A stretch of 64,000 bases of DNA. Source: Micromonospora radicis. GTDB lineage: Bacteria > Actinomycetota > Actinomycetes > Mycobacteriales > Micromonosporaceae. The DNA is taken from NCBI RefSeq assembly GCF_003583405.1, contig NZ_QXEC01000002.1, forward strand, positions 124,001 through 188,000. The letters are read 5' to 3'. Made by a program: the position numbers and the translations under genes. The notes beneath the pieces were generated by a model. That model had not been told where the DNA came from, searched no databases, and worked only from the letters and a program-made list of their open reading frames with translations. Below, piece after piece: positions 1-9,681 of this stretch (positions are counted from its first letter, which is position 1; every line of letters begins with the position of its first letter).

Positions 1-2325
1 GCCCGGCGCCGTGCCGCCCCCCACCGCCCGGCGTACGTGCTGCTCACCGCCGCCGGAGCGGTTGCCCTGGTCACCCTGCTGATCGCGCTGACCGGGGCGC
101 TGAACGCGGGCGGGCACTGGGCGCACGAGGCGGCCGAACGCACCGGGTGGGCGAGTCTGGTCGCGTACGGCACCGCCGTCAGCGGCCTGCTCTTCTGTCT
201 CGGTCTGCTCCGGATGCCGGTGGCCGGCCCGGTCGGTTCGGCCACCCGGCTCGCCCTGGACGGCGTGATCGTCGGCACCGCGCTGTGGTTCGTCGGCTGG
301 GTGCTGTTCTCCGAACCGACCCGTCTGCTGGGCGCGGCCACCCCGCAGGCCTGTCCAGCGATCCTGGTCGCCTCGGTCAGCGCGGCGCTCAGTTCCGGTC
401 TGGCCGTCATCCTGGTGTTCCGGGCCCCGCCGTCGCGGCGTGGCCTGGCCGTACTGGGCGCCGGTGTCTCCGTGGCGACCTGGGGCGGGCTCGGCCTGGC
501 GGCGGGGCTCTGCCAGGCCGGCCCCGGCACGACCTCGGTCAGCGCCGTCGTGCTCGCCCTGGGCCTGCTGACCGTCGCGGTGGCGGTCCGCCGGATCGAC
601 CCGCCCGGACAGGTCGCCATCGACGTGATCCGGCACGACGGCGAGTACGCGATCGTCCCGATGGCGGCGATCGCCGGCTCGGCGATCTACCACCTGCTGC
701 AGGACGGCCGGTTCGACGCGCTGGGCATCGTGGCGGGCAGCGTGGAGGGCTTCGCTCTGGTGGCCCGGCAGTACCTCACCCTGCACGAGGTCCGCGGCTA
801 CGCCCGGCGGCTCGCTGAGCGGGAGGCGCACTTCCGCCAGCTCGCGCACACCGACCCGCTCACCGGCCTGGCCAACCGGCGCGGCCTGTTGCAGGCGCTG
901 CACCGGTGCGCCGAGGTGGGCGGCCCGTGCGTCCTGATCAGCCTCGACCTGGACGGCTTCAAGAACGTCAACGACATGCGCGGGCACGACGTCGGAGACG
1001 CCGTGTTGACCGACGTCGGCCAGCGGTTACGCGGCAACCTGCGCCCCGGCGATCTCGCCGCCCGGCTCGGCGGCGACGAGTTCGCGGTGCTGATGCCCGG
1101 CGGCCCGGCCGAGGCGGCGGTGGTCGCCGAGCGGCTGCTCGGCGTGCTCGGTGGCGCCTACCAGCAGCCCGAGGGGCCGGTCTTCCTCTCGGTCAGCATC
1201 GGCCTGGCGACCTGGGCCGAGACCCCGGACGTGGAGTTGCTGCTGCGGCACGCGGATCTCGCGCTGCGCTACGCCAAGCAGCGCGGCAAGAACCGGATCG
1301 AGCGGTACGACGGGGCGTACGACCGGCTGCTGCGTCGGCGCACCACCCTGGAACACGAGTTGCGCGGCGCGATCGAACGCGACGAGCTGCGGCTGGTTTT
1401 CCAGCCGGTGGCTGCCCTGCCCTCGGTGCGTCCGGTCGGTGCCGAGGCGCTGTTGCGCTGGCGCCATCCGGAACTGGGCAACGTTCGGCCGGACGAGTTC
1501 ATCCCGTTGGCCGAGGAGTGCGGCATGATCGCCAGCCTCGGTGCCTGGGTCCTGCACCAGGCCTGCCGTCAGTTGTCCCGGTGGCTGGCCGAGGGGCACG
1601 ACGTCTGGGTGTCGGTGAACGTGTCCCCGCGTGAGCTGCACGCCCCCGAGTACGTGGTCCAGGTCACCGAGGCGCTGCGCGCCCACCACGTACCGCCGCA
1701 GCGGCTGGTGCTGGAGGTCACCGAGCACGCGGTCGCCACCGACCTGGACGAGCTGATCCGGCGGCTGGCCGCGCTGCGGCTGACCGGCGTCCGGATCGCC
1801 CTGGACGACTTCGGCGCCGGGTACTCCTCGTTGGGGCAGTTGCGGCGGCTGCCGATCGACATCCTCAAGATCGATCATGGGTTGGTGGCGGAACACGAGC
1901 CGGTCCGACCGGTCGGGCGGGACGGCCCGGCGTTCGCGCCGATGGTCGACATCGTCATGCGGCTCGGCCACCAGTTCGGGTTGGAGGTCATCGCCGAGGG
2001 GGTCACCAGTCCCACCGAGATGGCCGCGGTGGTGGCCGCCGGCTGCCGGTTCGGTCAGGGCGCGTTGTTCGGCTGGGGCGTACCGGCCGAACACCTGGAG
2101 GCGATGCTGGAGGCGGCCACCTCGCCGGGGGCCCGACCGGCCCGTCCGGCAGCGGCGGAACCGCCGTCCGGGCACGCCTCCCGGCCGCCCGCGCCGCGCC
2201 CACCGGAAGGCGCCTCCGAGCACGTCAGGCCGGGTGCCGGCGATGCGCCGGGCGGCGGCACGCCGACAATCGTTAACCAAAATGTGGGATCAGTTGACTC
2301 ATCGCGTGAGATGCGTCAGGCTTGA
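1..2325 (+). CDS. GGDEF-EAL cyclic-di-GMP protein (5' partial)
   Basis: Putative bifunctional membrane regulator that makes or degrades cyclic di-GMP. The frame is open from base 1, so the true start probably lies left of the window; the first visible in-frame start is GTG at 37. Counted from that GTG, residues 1-265 are hydrophobic with several membrane segments and no recognised sensor domain. A GGDEF domain follows at about 270-430 with an intact GGDEF motif and an RPGD inhibitory I-site five residues before it. The EAL domain at about 440-700 has EALLRW, NVSPREL, DDFGAGYSSL and LPIDILKID, so both activities look possible. The last 60 residues are Pro/Ala-rich and probably disordered. The 3' end overlaps the proposed ilvB leader promoter. 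Domain calls are secure; the net activity is not known. Confidence 0.9.
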   Translation, partial: ARRRAAPHRPAYVLLTAAGAVALVTLLIALTGALNAGGHWAHEAAERTGWASLVAYGTAVSGLLFCLGLLRMPVAGPVGSATRLALDGVIVGTALWFVGWVLFSEPTRLLGAATPQACPAILVASVSAALSSGLAVILVFRAPPSRRGLAVLGAGVSVATWGGLGLAAGLCQAGPGTTSVSAVVLALGLLTVAVAVRRIDPPGQVAIDVIRHDGEYAIVPMAAIAGSAIYHLLQDGRFDALGIVAGSVEGFALVARQYLTLHEVRGYARRLAEREAHFRQLAHTDPLTGLANRRGLLQALHRCAEVGGPCVLISLDLDGFKNVNDMRGHDVGDAVLTDVGQRLRGNLRPGDLAARLGGDEFAVLMPGGPAEAAVVAERLLGVLGGAYQQPEGPVFLSVSIGLATWAETPDVELLLRHADLALRYAKQRGKNRIERYDGAYDRLLRRRTTLEHELRGAIERDELRLVFQPVAALPSVRPVGAEALLRWRHPELGNVRPDEFIPLAEECGMIASLGAWVLHQACRQLSRWLAEGHDVWVSVNVSPRELHAPEYVVQVTEALRAHHVPPQRLVLEVTEHAVATDLDELIRRLAALRLTGVRIALDDFGAGYSSLGQLRRLPIDILKIDHGLVAEHEPVRPVGRDGPAFAPMVDIVMRLGHQFGLEVIAEGVTSPTEMAAVVAAGCRFGQGALFGWGVPAEHLEAMLEAATSPGARPARPAAAEPPSGHASRPPAPRPPEGASEHVRPGAGDAPGGGTPTIVNQNVGSVDSSREMRQA
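2294..2322 (+). promoter_or_regulatory. Promoter of the ilvB leader (leaderless)
   Basis: A TTGACT box (2294-2299) lies 17 nt before CAGGCT (2317-2322, matching the A and T of TANNNT). Transcription would then begin about 7 nt later, at or next to the ATG of the leader peptide at 2330. The boxes lie inside the end of the upstream GGDEF-EAL gene. A leaderless attenuator transcript is known for ilvBNC of Corynebacterium glutamicum; here it is inferred from spacing alone. Confidence 0.5.
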
Positions 2326-2329
2326 GCCC

Positions 2330-2365
2330 ATGTCGTCGTACCGGTCGCTGCGAGTACTTACCTGA
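2330..2365 (+). CDS. ilvB leader peptide (11 aa)
   Basis: A short ORF from ATG to TGA encodes [11 protein letters not shown]. Leu, Val and Leu codons (CTG, GTA, CTT) cluster just before the stop, and the stop codon abuts the first hairpin. This is how a sensor for charged branched-chain tRNAs is usually arranged. No Shine-Dalgarno is visible; the predicted start of transcription coincides with the ATG, so a leaderless mRNA is likely. Too short to prove by coding statistics; the call rests on position, codon content and the terminator that follows. Confidence 0.5.
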   Translation: MSSYRSLRVLT

Positions 2366-2424
2366 GCGCACTCTCCTCGTTCGAGAGTGCGCTGGCCCCG
2401 TGCATCTGGCACGAGGGCTTTTTT
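2365..2424 (+). terminator. ilvB attenuator: pause hairpin plus terminator
   Basis: An 11-bp perfect stem (2365-2375 with 2383-2393, 7-nt loop) is followed by a G/C-rich stem (2395-2403 with 2409-2418, one bulged A) and six Ts at 2419-2424. This is a standard intrinsic terminator placed between the leader ORF and ilvB, 85 nt before the ilvB start. I did not find a convincing antiterminator pairing by eye, so the exact switching geometry is open. It is inferred to reduce ilvB-N-C transcription when Leu/Val/Ile-tRNAs are charged. Confidence 0.6.
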
Positions 2425-2508
2425 CTTGCCGTCGAACCCATCGGACGTGGCCCCCGCCGCGTTTCCCACTGTGAGCAGCCAACCCACTCCAGCCGAAGGC
2501 CAACCGCC

Positions 2509-4371
2509 ATGACGAGACCCACGCCAGAGACGCTCGCCAACTCCGCCCGGCGGGCCCGTAACGCCGAGGCCCCGGTCACCGCCGACCACACCCGCGCCAC
2601 CGCCACGCCCGCTTCGGTGGCCCGCTCCGCCCAGGTCTCGGGCGCCGGCTCGCTGGTGCGCTCCCTGGAGGCGCTCGGCGTCGACGTGGTCTTCGGTATC
2701 CCGGGCGGTGCGATCCTGCCGGCGTACGACCCGCTCTACGACTCCACCGTCCGGCACATCCTGGTCCGGCACGAGCAGGGTGCCGGTCACGCGGCCACCG
2801 GCTACGCGCAGGCCACCGGCCGGGTCGGGGTCTGCATCGCCACCTCCGGCCCGGGCGCGACCAACCTGGTCACCCCGATCGCCGACGCCTACATGGACTC
2901 GGTGCCGCTGGTGGCGATCACCGGCCAGGTGGCCCGGCCCTCGATCGGCACCGACGCCTTCCAGGAGGCGGACATCCAGGGGATCACGCTGCCGGTGACC
3001 AAGCACAACTTCCTGGTGCAGCACGCCGGTGAGATTCCGCGGGTGCTGGCCGAGGCGTTCCACCTGGCCTCGACCGGTCGGCCCGGCCCGGTCCTGGTGG
3101 ACATTCCCAAGGACGTCCTGCAGGCGCAGACCACCTTCGCCTGGCCGCCGACCCTGGACCTGCCCGGCTACCGGCCCACCATGCACCCGCACGGCAAGCA
3201 GATCCGCGAGGCGGCGCGGCTGATGACCAACGCCCGCCGCCCGGTGCTCTACGTCGGTGGCGGCGTGCTCAAGGCCGGCGCCACCGAGGGCCTGCGCAAG
3301 CTGGCCGAGCTGACCGGCATCCCGGTGGTCACCACCCTGATGGCGCTGGGCGCCTTCCCCGACTCGCACCAACAGCACCTGGGCATGCCCGGCATGCACG
3401 GCACCGTCGCGGCGGTCTACGGGCTGCAGAAGGCCGACCTGATCGTGGCACTCGGCGCCCGCTTCGACGACCGGGTCACCGGCAAGCTGGACTCGTTCGC
3501 CCCGGACGCCACCGTGGTGCACGCCGACATCGACCCGGCCGAGATCGGTAAGAACCGGCACGCGGACGTGCCGATCGTCGGCGACGCCCGGCACGTCATC
3601 GACGAACTGCTCGCGGCGGTCACCGCCGAGCGGGCGGCCGGGCGCGTCGCCGACCTCGCCGACTGGTGGACGCAGCTCGACGACCTGCGGGAGCGGTACC
3701 CGCTGGGCTACGAGGAGCCGTCCGACGGCACCCTCTCCCCGCAGTACGTGATCAAGCGGCTGGGTGAGATTGCCGGGCCGGACGCGATCTACGTCGCCGG
3801 TGTCGGCCAGCACCAGATGTGGGCCTCCCAGTTCATCTCGTACGAGAAGCCGCAGAGCTGGCTCAACTCCGGTGGTCTCGGCACCATGGGTTACGCGGTG
3901 CCGGCGGCGATGGGTGCGAAGGTCGGCAAGCCCGACGTGGTGGTCTGGGGGATCGACGGCGACGGCTGCTTCCAGATGACCAACCAGGAACTGGCCACCT
4001 GCGCGCTGGAGGGCATCCCGGTCAAGATCGCGGTGATCAACAACGGCAACCTGGGCATGGTCCGCCAGTGGCAGACCCTGTTCTACGGCGAGCGGTACTC
4101 CAACACCGACCTCGGCACCCACAAGCACCGGATTCCGGACTTCGTCAAGCTCGCCGAGGCACTGGGCTGCGTCGGGCTGCGCTGCGAGAACGCCGAGGAC
4201 GTGGACAAGACCATCGAGGCGGCGATGTCCATCAACGACGCGCCGGTGGTCATCGACTTCGTGGTCGGCAAGGACGCCATGGTCTGGCCGATGGTCGCCG
4301 CCGGCACCAGCAACGACGAGATCATGTTCGCCCGTGGCGTCCGCCCGGTCTTCGACGAGGACGACATCTAG
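2509..4371 (+). CDS. ilvB: Acetolactate synthase, large (catalytic) subunit
   Basis: Thiamin-diphosphate enzyme that condenses two pyruvates to acetolactate, or pyruvate plus 2-oxobutyrate to acetohydroxybutyrate: the first shared step of Val/Leu and Ile synthesis. 620 aa, as expected for the family with a roughly 40-residue N-terminal extension. Visible motifs: [13 protein letters not shown], the catalytic Glu in [12 protein letters not shown] near residue 88, and the ThDP-Mg motif from GDGCF to VINN at about 483-512. ATG 2509 follows GAAGG at 2495-2499. It heads ilvB-ilvN-ilvC and sits behind an attenuator-like leader. Works with the regulatory subunit encoded by ilvN. Confidence 0.97.
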   Translation: MTRPTPETLANSARRARNAEAPVTADHTRATATPASVARSAQVSGAGSLVRSLEALGVDVVFGIPGGAILPAYDPLYDSTVRHILVRHEQGAGHAATGYAQATGRVGVCIATSGPGATNLVTPIADAYMDSVPLVAITGQVARPSIGTDAFQEADIQGITLPVTKHNFLVQHAGEIPRVLAEAFHLASTGRPGPVLVDIPKDVLQAQTTFAWPPTLDLPGYRPTMHPHGKQIREAARLMTNARRPVLYVGGGVLKAGATEGLRKLAELTGIPVVTTLMALGAFPDSHQQHLGMPGMHGTVAAVYGLQKADLIVALGARFDDRVTGKLDSFAPDATVVHADIDPAEIGKNRHADVPIVGDARHVIDELLAAVTAERAAGRVADLADWWTQLDDLRERYPLGYEEPSDGTLSPQYVIKRLGEIAGPDAIYVAGVGQHQMWASQFISYEKPQSWLNSGGLGTMGYAVPAAMGAKVGKPDVVVWGIDGDGCFQMTNQELATCALEGIPVKIAVINNGNLGMVRQWQTLFYGERYSNTDLGTHKHRIPDFVKLAEALGCVGLRCENAEDVDKTIEAAMSINDAPVVIDFVVGKDAMVWPMVAAGTSNDEIMFARGVRPVFDEDDI

Positions 4372-4470
4372 TCATGGCCGATTGCACCGAGCGCAGCGAG
4401 GGCCAAGAGGGCATGACGAGGAAGGCTTGGGTCATGGCCGATTGCACCGAGCGCAGCGAGGGCCAAGAGG
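4371..4470 (+). repeat. 40-bp perfect direct repeat, 60-bp period
   Basis: Bases 4371-4410 and 4431-4470 are identical over 40 bp, with similar but shifted sequence completing the roughly 60-bp period. Each copy starts GTCATGGCCGATTGC and contains ACCGAGCGCAGCGAGG, related to sequences at 37348 and 45544. The duplication is a multiple of three and keeps a short ORF open between ilvB and ilvN. Confidence 0.9.
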
Positions 4471-4493
4471 ACATGAGGAAGGCACAGCGATGA
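4374..4493 (+). CDS. Repeat-derived minicistron between ilvB and ilvN (39 aa)
   Basis: ATG 4374, three bases after the ilvB stop, opens a 39-codon frame made of two near-identical units beginning MADCTERSEGQE, of 20 and 19 residues. Its TGA (4491-4493) overlaps the ilvN ATG (4490-4492) in an ATGA arrangement, which allows translational coupling. It carries the ERSE motif also seen in the short ORFs at 37348 and 45544. No known domain. It may be translated only to deliver ribosomes to ilvN, or may be an untranslated repeat that happens to stay open. Treat the protein itself as hypothetical. Confidence 0.4.
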   Translation: MADCTERSEGQEGMTRKAWVMADCTERSEGQEDMRKAQR

Positions 4494-5005
4494 CGATGCA
4501 CACCCTCTCGGTGTTGGTGGAGAACAAGCCGGGCGTGCTGGCCCGGGTCTCCGGGCTCTTCTCCCGGCGCGGCTTCAACATCGACAGTCTCGCCGTCGGT
4601 GAGACCGAGAATCCGGACGTCTCGCGGATCACGATCGTGGTCAACGCCGAGTCCTCTCCGCTGGAACAGGTCACCAAGCAGCTGAACAAGCTGGTCAACG
4701 TGCTCAAGATCGTCGAGCTGGACCCGTCGACCTCGGTCGCCCGGGAACTGCTCCTGGTGAAGGTGCGGGCCGACCGCAACGCCCGGGGCCAGGTACTGGA
4801 GACGGTCAGCCTGTTCCGGGCCCGGGTGGTCGACGTGGCCGCCGACACCCTCACCATCGAGGCCACCGGCACCCCCGACAAGCTCGACGCGCTGCTGCGC
4901 GACCTCGAGCCGTTCGGCATCAAGGAAATGGTCCAGTCGGGCCTGGTGGCGATCGGCCGCGGACCGCGCGCCATCACCGCCGGCCCGGCCCTGCGGGCCG
5001 CCTGA
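4490..5005 (+). CDS. ilvN: Acetolactate synthase, small (regulatory) subunit
   Basis: Regulatory subunit that activates IlvB and confers feedback inhibition by valine. 171 aa, normal for actinobacteria. An N-terminal ACT domain (residues about 4-78) begins MTMHTLSVLVENKPGVLARV and contains the SGLFSRRGFNIDSLAVG signature; a C-terminal ALS_ss domain follows. ATG 4490 is preceded by AGGAAGG about 8 nt away and overlaps the stop of the preceding minicistron; a second ATG at 4496 is the alternative start. Confidence 0.96.
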   Translation: MTMHTLSVLVENKPGVLARVSGLFSRRGFNIDSLAVGETENPDVSRITIVVNAESSPLEQVTKQLNKLVNVLKIVELDPSTSVARELLLVKVRADRNARGQVLETVSLFRARVVDVAADTLTIEATGTPDKLDALLRDLEPFGIKEMVQSGLVAIGRGPRAITAGPALRAA

Positions 5006-6100
<1,095 letters not shown>

Positions 6101-6130
6101 GATCTCGGCCACCTGAGAGCACTCTCACCA

Positions 6131-6176
6131 CGGCACCCGGATCCGACGTTCTCCCCGACGTCGGGTCCGGGTGCCG
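6131..6176 (+). terminator. Terminator-like hairpin after ilvC
   Basis: An 18-bp stem with one G-U pair (6131-6148 with 6159-6176) and a 10-nt loop. There is no T-tract, common in high-GC actinobacteria. It separates the ilv operon from serA. The rest of 6177-6393 holds no gene; a TACGAT box at 6278-6283 and TATACG at 6381-6386 are the only promoter-like words seen. Confidence 0.6.
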
Positions 6177-6393
6177 CACTGTCCACGGCCGGCTTACCGG
6201 TCGTTAACACGCACGTCACGTCCGGTTTGTGAGGGCACTCACCCCGTACTCCGGAGCATGCCGCCGGGCCGGGCCCCTACGATCGCGGGTAGGTGCTCCA
6301 GGCGGCACCTGACGGCCATGGCCCCGCACGCGCCGGGCGCAGCGCAGCGTCCACCGCACCGGCCGACCGCTCTGACGACATATACGAGGACCA

Positions 6394-7992
6394 ATGACTC
6401 CTGTCGTACTGATCGCCGAAGAACTCGCTCCCGCCGCCATCGAGGTGCTCGCGCACGACTTCGACGTCCGGCACGTGGACGGCACCGACCGTTCGGCCCT
6501 GCTCGCTGCGCTCTCCGAGGCCGATGCCGTCATCGTCCGCAGTGCCACCCAGATCGACGCCGAGGCGATCGCCGCCGCGCCCCGGCTCAAGGTGGTGGCC
6601 CGGGCGGGCGTGGGGCTGGACAACGTCGAGGTGCCGGCCGCCACCGCGCGGGGCGTCATGGTCGTCAACGCACCTACCTCCAACATCGTCTCCGCGGCCG
6701 AGCAGGCCGTCGCGTTGCTGCTCGCGGTCGCCCGCAACACCGCCAGCGCCAGCGCCGCGCTCAAGGCGGGGGAGTGGAAGCGGTCGAAGTACACCGGTGT
6801 GGAGATCCAGGGCAAGACCGTCGGCGTGGTCGGCCTCGGTCGCATCGGGGTGCTCTTCGCGTCCCGCATCGCCGCCTTCGGCACCCGGCTGATCGCGTAC
6901 GACCCGTACATCCAGCCGGCCCGCGCCGCGCAGCTCGGCGTACGCCTGGTCGGCCTGGAGGAGTTGCTGCGGGAGAGCGACTTCATCTCGATCCACCTGC
7001 CGAAGACGCCGGAGACCGTGGGGCTGATCGGTGAGAAGGAGCTGTCCATCGTCAAGCCGGGGGTGCGGATCGTCAACGCCGCCCGCGGTGGGCTGATCGA
7101 CGAGCAGGCGCTGGCCGACGCGCTGGCCGAGGGCCGGGTCGGCGGCGCCGGGGTGGACGTGTACGCCAAGGAGCCGTGCACCTCCTCGCCGCTGTTCGCC
7201 TTCGACAACGTGGTGGCCACCCCGCACCTGGGCGCCTCGACCGCCGAGGCGCAGGACAAGGCCGGCCTGGCCGTGGCCAAGAGCGTGAAGCTGGCGTTGC
7301 AGGGTGAGTTCGTGCCGGACGCGGTCAACGTGCAGGCCGGCGGCGTGGTCGCCGAGGACGTGCGGCCGTTGCTGCCGCTGGCCGAGAAGCTCGGCCGGGC
7401 CTTCACCGCGGTCGCCGGCGGCGTGGCCGCCAGCGTCACCGTCGAGGTACGCGGCGAGATCGTCAACCATGACGTGTCGGTGCTCAAGCTCGCCGCCACC
7501 AAGGGCCTGTTCAGCTCGGTGGTCGAGGAGCAGGTCACCTACGTGAACGCGCCGCACCTGGCCGCGCAGCGCGGTGTGGAGGTCGCCCTCGACACCCAGA
7601 CCGAGACCGCCGAGCACCCGGTTCTGGTGACCGTACGCGGCGCGCTGCCCGACGGCCGTACGGTCAGCGTCTCCGGCACGGTGACGCACTCGGGTACCCG
7701 GGACATCCTCAAGCTGACCGAGGTGGACGGCTTCGACGTGGAGATCGGGGCGGAGGGCATCCTGCTGTTCCTGCGCTACGCCGACCGTCCGGGTGTGGTG
7801 GGCACCGTCGGCACGCTGCTCGGCGAGGCCGGCGTCAACATCGCGGCGATGCAGGTGGCCCGCCGGGAGGCCGGCGGCGAGACGTTGATGACCCTCACCG
7901 TGGACCAGGCGCTCGGCGCCGACCTGCTCACCTCTGCCGCCGACTCGATCGGTGCGACCGCGGCCAGCGCCGCGGACCTGCGCGACGAGTGA
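6394..7992 (+). CDS. serA: D-3-phosphoglycerate dehydrogenase
   Basis: NAD-dependent first enzyme of phosphorylated serine synthesis. 532 aa, the long type I form of actinobacteria. Order: substrate/NAD-binding domains (about 1-310) with VVGLGRIG and NAARGGLID motifs and the catalytic-His segment ATPHLGASTAEAQ; an allosteric substrate-binding (ASB) domain (about 315-445); a C-terminal ACT domain (about 455-528) beginning near LLFLRYADRPGVVGTVG. ATG 6394 is chosen because the homology starts there; AGGA lies close upstream, and TATACG ends 7 nt before the ATG, so a leaderless start is also possible. Confidence 0.96.
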   Translation: MTPVVLIAEELAPAAIEVLAHDFDVRHVDGTDRSALLAALSEADAVIVRSATQIDAEAIAAAPRLKVVARAGVGLDNVEVPAATARGVMVVNAPTSNIVSAAEQAVALLLAVARNTASASAALKAGEWKRSKYTGVEIQGKTVGVVGLGRIGVLFASRIAAFGTRLIAYDPYIQPARAAQLGVRLVGLEELLRESDFISIHLPKTPETVGLIGEKELSIVKPGVRIVNAARGGLIDEQALADALAEGRVGGAGVDVYAKEPCTSSPLFAFDNVVATPHLGASTAEAQDKAGLAVAKSVKLALQGEFVPDAVNVQAGGVVAEDVRPLLPLAEKLGRAFTAVAGGVAASVTVEVRGEIVNHDVSVLKLAATKGLFSSVVEEQVTYVNAPHLAAQRGVEVALDTQTETAEHPVLVTVRGALPDGRTVSVSGTVTHSGTRDILKLTEVDGFDVEIGAEGILLFLRYADRPGVVGTVGTLLGEAGVNIAAMQVARREAGGETLMTLTVDQALGADLLTSAADSIGATAASAADLRDE

Positions 7993-8006
7993 TCCAGGCA
8001 CGACTG

Positions 8007-8037
8007 CGAGGGGCCCGGCCGAAGGTCGGGCCCCTCG
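8007..8037 (+). terminator. Terminator after serA
   Basis: Stem of 14 bp with one G-U pair (8007-8020 with 8024-8037) closed by a GAA loop, 15 bases past the serA stop. It sits between converging serA (+) and the gene at 8113-8472 (-) and may serve both. Confidence 0.6.
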
Positions 8038-8112
8038 TCGTTCCGTCCCGTCCGCGAAGTGCGGACGCCGGCTCCGCCGCGTCGGCGGGGAGCGTCGTCG
8101 ACGTGGGGTCGT

Positions 8113-8472
8113 TCAGCCGGGCAGTCGGGCTGCCGGCGGCGGGTAGACCGAGCCGTCCTGGGCGTCGAAGAGCATCAGCCGGTGTTCGCCGGCCAGCCGT
8201 TCGATGTCCAGCAGCACCTGGTCGGGGCAGGCCGGGTCCAGGTTCATCTCGATGTGGTCGGCCGCGGTGTGCAGCGGTACGACCGCCCAGGGCGTGCCCG
8301 GGACAGCCGGCCGGTCGGGGTAGCTGCCGGTGATCGCCCGGTAGAAGGCCACCACCCGGGGGTCAGGTTGGTGCCGACCGTGCTGGCCCTGCCGGCACCG
8401 CTGCACCGCCGCTCGCACGTCCTCGGGCGTCGCCCCGTTCGCCAGGGCCCACACGCTCAGATCGAAACTCAC
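8113..8472 (-). CDS. Conserved hypothetical protein (119 aa)
   Basis: Function unknown. 119 aa starting GTG 8472 (MSFDLSVWALANG); no signal peptide or membrane segment. It contains SPW-like (GTPWAVVPLH) and DHIEMNL segments and ends with LMLFDAQDGSVYPPP. The overall pattern, a small soluble protein opening MSFDLSVW and closing with a YDPQ-like turn, recalls a family of unannotated actinobacterial proteins, but I cannot name a domain. Isolated on the minus strand between serA and an ApbE-like gene. Codon third positions are GC-rich, supporting a real gene. No clear ribosome-binding site. Confidence 0.7.
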   Translation of the reverse strand: MSFDLSVWALANGATPEDVRAAVQRCRQGQHGRHQPDPRVVAFYRAITGSYPDRPAVPGTPWAVVPLHTAADHIEMNLDPACPDQVLLDIERLAGEHRLMLFDAQDGSVYPPPAARLPG

Positions 8473-8835
8473 GGCGGACAGCGTGCCATCCGCGGTTCAC
8501 CTTGTCGAAAACGACCCTCCGCAGGCCAACCGCGAACGGGCCGGACGGCGTCCCGGATGGTCCCCTGTGGAACCCTTGCCGCGAAACGCGTCGATTCGAT
8601 AGCGTACGAGGGCGGTCGCTGGCCGAGCCTGTGGCACCGGCCCGCCTTCGGGTGGCGAGGTCGACGTCCGACCGACCGGCCCGCACCCCTCGAATGCGCA
8701 AGCCACGCGCACTCGTCGCCGAGCGGCCTCCACGGTCGTTGCCGCGACCGTGGAGGCCGATCGCTGCCCCCACCACCGGCATCCTCCACAACGGACGATC
8801 CCCTGACGGCGACCGGTGTTCCCGACGACCCGGGT
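8473..8835. other. Gene-free stretch with a strong hairpin
   Basis: No convincing gene; frames across it lack recognisable domains and natural start signals. It holds a 15-bp perfect inverted repeat at 8724-8738 and 8745-8759 with a 6-nt loop, which would terminate transcription of the minus-strand ApbE-like gene. TAGCGT at 8610-8615 (TACGCT on the minus strand) is a possible -10 word without a matching -35 box. Confidence 0.6.
8724..8759 (-). terminator. Terminator downstream of the ApbE-like gene
   Basis: Perfect 15-bp stem, 6-nt loop, about 75 bases beyond the stop codon of the minus-strand gene at 8836-9681. No T-tract on either strand. Confidence 0.65.
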
Positions 8836-9681
8836 TCAGCGGGCGGCGGCGACCAGCGCCCGGTAGTCCGATCCGGAGCGGAACCAGGCCAGCCCGGTCG
8901 GGCCGGCGGCGTACAACGCGGTGGCGTAGGCGTCGGCGACCGCGAGGTCGGGCCCCATCACGGTCGCCGCCACCATCTCTTCGCTCGGCTCGCCGGTGTG
9001 CGGGTCCACCACGTGCCCGCGCCGACCGGTCACCCCGGAGGTGCCGACGGCACCCGCCGTCATCTCCAACACCAACGGTGCGCGGCGCCGGTCGGTCGGA
9101 TGGTGTACCGCGACGCGCCACGGTCCACCGTGTCCGGCGTGTCCGCGTACCACCAGGTCGGCTCCGGTGAGTACGGCGTAGTCGTGGATGCCGGCGGCGC
9201 GCAACCGGGCCGCGGCGCGTTCCACCGCCCAGCCGCCGAGCAGGCCGCCCGGGTCGAAGCCGCCCGGCACCGCCCAGGCGTCGAACCAGCCGTCGGTGGC
9301 CGCCCGCATCGCGGCACACCGGTCCACCAGATCGGCCAGCGGCGGGTACGACTCCGGGCCGATCTCGCCGCGGCGCAACCGGGACACCAGACTCTCCGGT
9401 CGGTTCGGGCCGTAGGTGAGGTCGATCGCGCGCAGTTCGGCCACGGCGTCGCGCAGGGCTTCGCCGACGCCGCGTCGGCCGAGCCACTCGGGCGCGTTGA
9501 GCAGCAGGGTGTACTCGGCGGTCGAGGTGCGTACCGTGTGCCGGGCGGCGATCCGGTCGCCGGCCACCAGGGCGGTCCGGTCCGGACGCGGCGCGCGGGG
9601 GCCCAGTCGCAGGTCGGGACGGCGGTACCGGAAGGCCGCCGGGTCGACCCAGCGGGTCCGGGGCTGCTCGTCGGTCCACAT
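8836..9681 (-). CDS. ApbE-family flavin transferase-like protein
   Basis: Member of the ApbE (FAD:protein FMN transferase) family, which attaches FMN to Thr/Ser of target redox proteins. 281 aa. Start ATG 9681 has GGAAGGAC about 10 nt upstream; longer in-frame starts extend into non-coding-like sequence. Family landmarks: an FDAWAVPGGFDPGG segment near residue 145, GGWAVERAAARLRAAG, and the metal-binding C-terminal HVVDPHTGEP with VADAYATALYAAG. No lipobox or signal peptide, so probably cytoplasmic. The usual Lys in GGxxKGxAxD is Gly here, so activity is uncertain. No obvious target flavoprotein is nearby. Confidence 0.8.
   Translation of the reverse strand: MWTDEQPRTRWVDPAAFRYRRPDLRLGPRAPRPDRTALVAGDRIAARHTVRTSTAEYTLLLNAPEWLGRRGVGEALRDAVAELRAIDLTYGPNRPESLVSRLRRGEIGPESYPPLADLVDRCAAMRAATDGWFDAWAVPGGFDPGGLLGGWAVERAAARLRAAGIHDYAVLTGADLVVRGHAGHGGPWRVAVHHPTDRRRAPLVLEMTAGAVGTSGVTGRRGHVVDPHTGEPSEEMVAATVMGPDLAVADAYATALYAAGPTGLAWFRSGSDYRALVAAAR

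Noticed and set aside
8469..8789. Minus-strand ORF of 106 codons in the gap before the ApbE-like gene
   Set aside because: Arg/Pro-rich, no ribosome-binding site, crosses a strong terminator hairpin.
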